DNA of 24,222 bases, from positions 1-24,222 of the forward strand of contig JAYQON010000040.1 of the NCBI GenBank assembly GCA_038144835.1, given 5' to 3'. Below, in pieces: positions 23,442 through 24,222 of this stretch. Numbering within the stretch: the stretch's first letter is position 1; the number at the start of each line of letters is the position of its first letter. A model generated the notes under the pieces. The model worked only from the letters and a program-made list of their open reading frames with translations, searched no databases and was not told the origin of the DNA. This DNA is from JALHOQ01 sp038144835 (GTDB lineage Bacteria; Bdellovibrionota; Bdellovibrionia; Bdellovibrionales; UBA1609). A program made the position numbers and the translations under genes.

Positions 23442-23523
23442 TTAGTTTCGTTTTGATACATCATTGTGTTCACGGATGAGTTCCTTGAGGCGATCGAGCT
23501 CCTTCCAGATTACCGCTAAAGCC
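23442..23523 (-). pseudogene. Displaced C-terminal end of the phosphoesterase-like gene
   Basis: Read on the minus strand this begins with ALAVIWKELDRLKELIREHN, the same residues found before the N gap, and continues DVSKRN to a TAA at 23444-23442. It therefore looks like the natural C-terminus of the gene at 23654-24222, separated from it by the gap and about 120 extra bases. Either the scaffold is misjoined here or there is a true partial duplication. Confidence 0.5.
23459..23523. repeat. 65-bp perfect direct repeat flanking scaffold gap, copy 1
   Basis: Identical over 65 bases to 23658-23722 (from CATCATTGTG to CTAAAGCC), offset 199 bases. Copies leave homology immediately on both sides. 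Confidence 0.9.
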
Positions 23524-23643
23524 ATTCTCTCAGCGCTCAAAAAAGCGCTCAAGATGAAAGCTGGACTGACAATATCTGCACATTACACTGCGTTGCCACT
23601 AAACGTGAGTTTCAATCACAGGCAATCTTAGAAAAATTGCTAA

Positions 23644-23653
23644 NNNNNNNNNN
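23644..23653. other. Scaffold gap (10 N)
   Basis: Ten unresolved bases, the only ambiguous bases in the window. The true length is unknown because gap size is probably a placeholder. Confidence 0.99.
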
Positions 23654-24222
23654 AGTCCATCATTGTGTTCACGGATGAGTTCCTTGAGGCGATCGAGCTC
23701 CTTCCAGATTACCGCTAAAGCCTCACTTTTATCTAATTTTTCGTTATCTGTTAAAACCAACTTTAACCGATCTTGGCCAAAAAATTTTTTTGGATCGATA
23801 ACTTTTGTCGTCTGATGCTGCCTAAACCCACCCACCTTCTTATTATACAAGAGTAACTGCTTTGTTCCATTAGCATATATTAAAACTAAACCTTGCGCCG
23901 ACCCGCTGTAAAAACCTCGCGAGTAATCAGGAACCGTGGGTCCAAAAGTTCCTGGGTCCATGCTATTCAGGTAAATTCCAGGTCGATGCGAATGTCCAGT
24001 TACCCCACCACCAGCCGGCATCCCTTTTGCGTGATCTTTCAGAGAGGGATTGCGTTTTCCGAAGGCTGCACGATCACCATGCCCTCCAACTGAATTTTTG
24101 CGATGCTCCGGTCCAACGAAAAAAGATACGCGGTCCAAAATATCTATACGATCGGGATCATGAACAGGAAGAAATCTACCGATGATTTCAGCCCGCTTAT
24201 CCGGAAATGCACGTAGTAAAGG
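23654..24222 (-). CDS. Metallophosphoesterase-like protein, partial at both ends
   Basis: The frame is open from the right window edge (28 codons before the TTG at 24138) to the N gap, so both ends are missing. Visible marks are VGPEHR, VGGHGDRAAFG and, most telling, GGGVTGHSHRPGIYLNS, where G-H-S-H-R (23983-23997) matches the G-H-x-H motif IV/V of calcineurin-like phosphoesterases. The preceding HG and following strand pattern (LVLIYANGTKQLLLYN) fit the end of that fold. The upstream metal ligands (D-x-H, G-D, G-N-H-D/E) would lie outside the window, so the family is not proven. The C-terminal segment is a charged helix (DRLKELIREHND). The likely true end is preserved at 23442-23523. Confidence 0.5.
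23658..23722. repeat. 65-bp perfect direct repeat flanking scaffold gap, copy 2
   Basis: Partner of 23459-23523. It begins four bases right of the N run, which is typical of an unresolved overlap between contig ends. Confidence 0.9.

Noticed and set aside
23599..24138. Single protein read through the N run
   Set aside because: Gap length is unknown, so joining the frames is arbitrary; the better C-terminus is in the repeat copy at 23442-23523.

Overview
The window looks like a chromosomal segment of a Gram-negative predator-type bacterium, most likely Bdellovibrionota. The main pointers are two lipoprotein signal peptides with the unusual 'LLFSFQNC' lipobox, many exported proteins of unknown function, an outer-membrane lipid-transport (Mla/MCE) operon and very Cys/Ser/Thr-rich repeat lipoproteins. 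The taxon is an inference from style, not from a marker gene. Base composition is mosaic: roughly 4.9-8.9 kb and 11.5-15.2 kb are visibly GC-richer than 9-11 kb and 16-17 kb, which suggests several acquired blocks.

Layout. 1-210: tail of a probable transposase running off the left edge. 285-3804 (minus): a compact operon, RidA > DUF218 (YdcF/ElyC-like) > MlaE permease > MlaF-like ATPase > MlaD MCE protein. The ATPase has lost most catalytic motif residues. 3856-4350 (minus): small outer-membrane beta-barrel. 4474-4549: tRNA-Ala(GGC). 4910-8863 (plus): a GC-rich exported block with a DUF4105/Lnb-like protein, a monoamine-oxidase-like flavoenzyme with a Sec-type signal peptide, and a secreted protein that may have a GT-B fold. 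8945-10934 (minus): an AT-rich, translationally coupled operon of a radical SAM enzyme, an 87-aa protein of unknown family and a short-chain dehydrogenase. This is the best candidate in the window for an undescribed biochemical system.

11.1-15.2 kb: an exported unknown, a possible TraB/TIKI-type exported metalloprotein and an FQNC lipoprotein; a 31-bp dispersed repeat lies before and after this group. 15288-15593: DUF2805 protein. 16002-16739: AT-rich helical unknown. 16868-23334 (minus): two lipoproteins sharing a ~50-residue 'CxLPWGG' Cys module and an almost duplicated 87-89-residue Cys-rich C-terminal domain. They flank a single-CxxCH-heme-type gene interrupted by an in-frame amber codon. 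The larger lipoprotein (1228 aa) also carries Ig-like domains and a canonical thrombospondin type-1 repeat. 23442-24222: a phosphoesterase-like gene broken by a 10-N scaffold gap that is flanked by a perfect 65-bp direct repeat, probably an assembly problem.

The Mla operon probably handles phospholipid transport between membranes. The repeat lipoproteins are probably cell-surface adhesion or interaction proteins. All assignments come from reading the sequence; no database search was possible.
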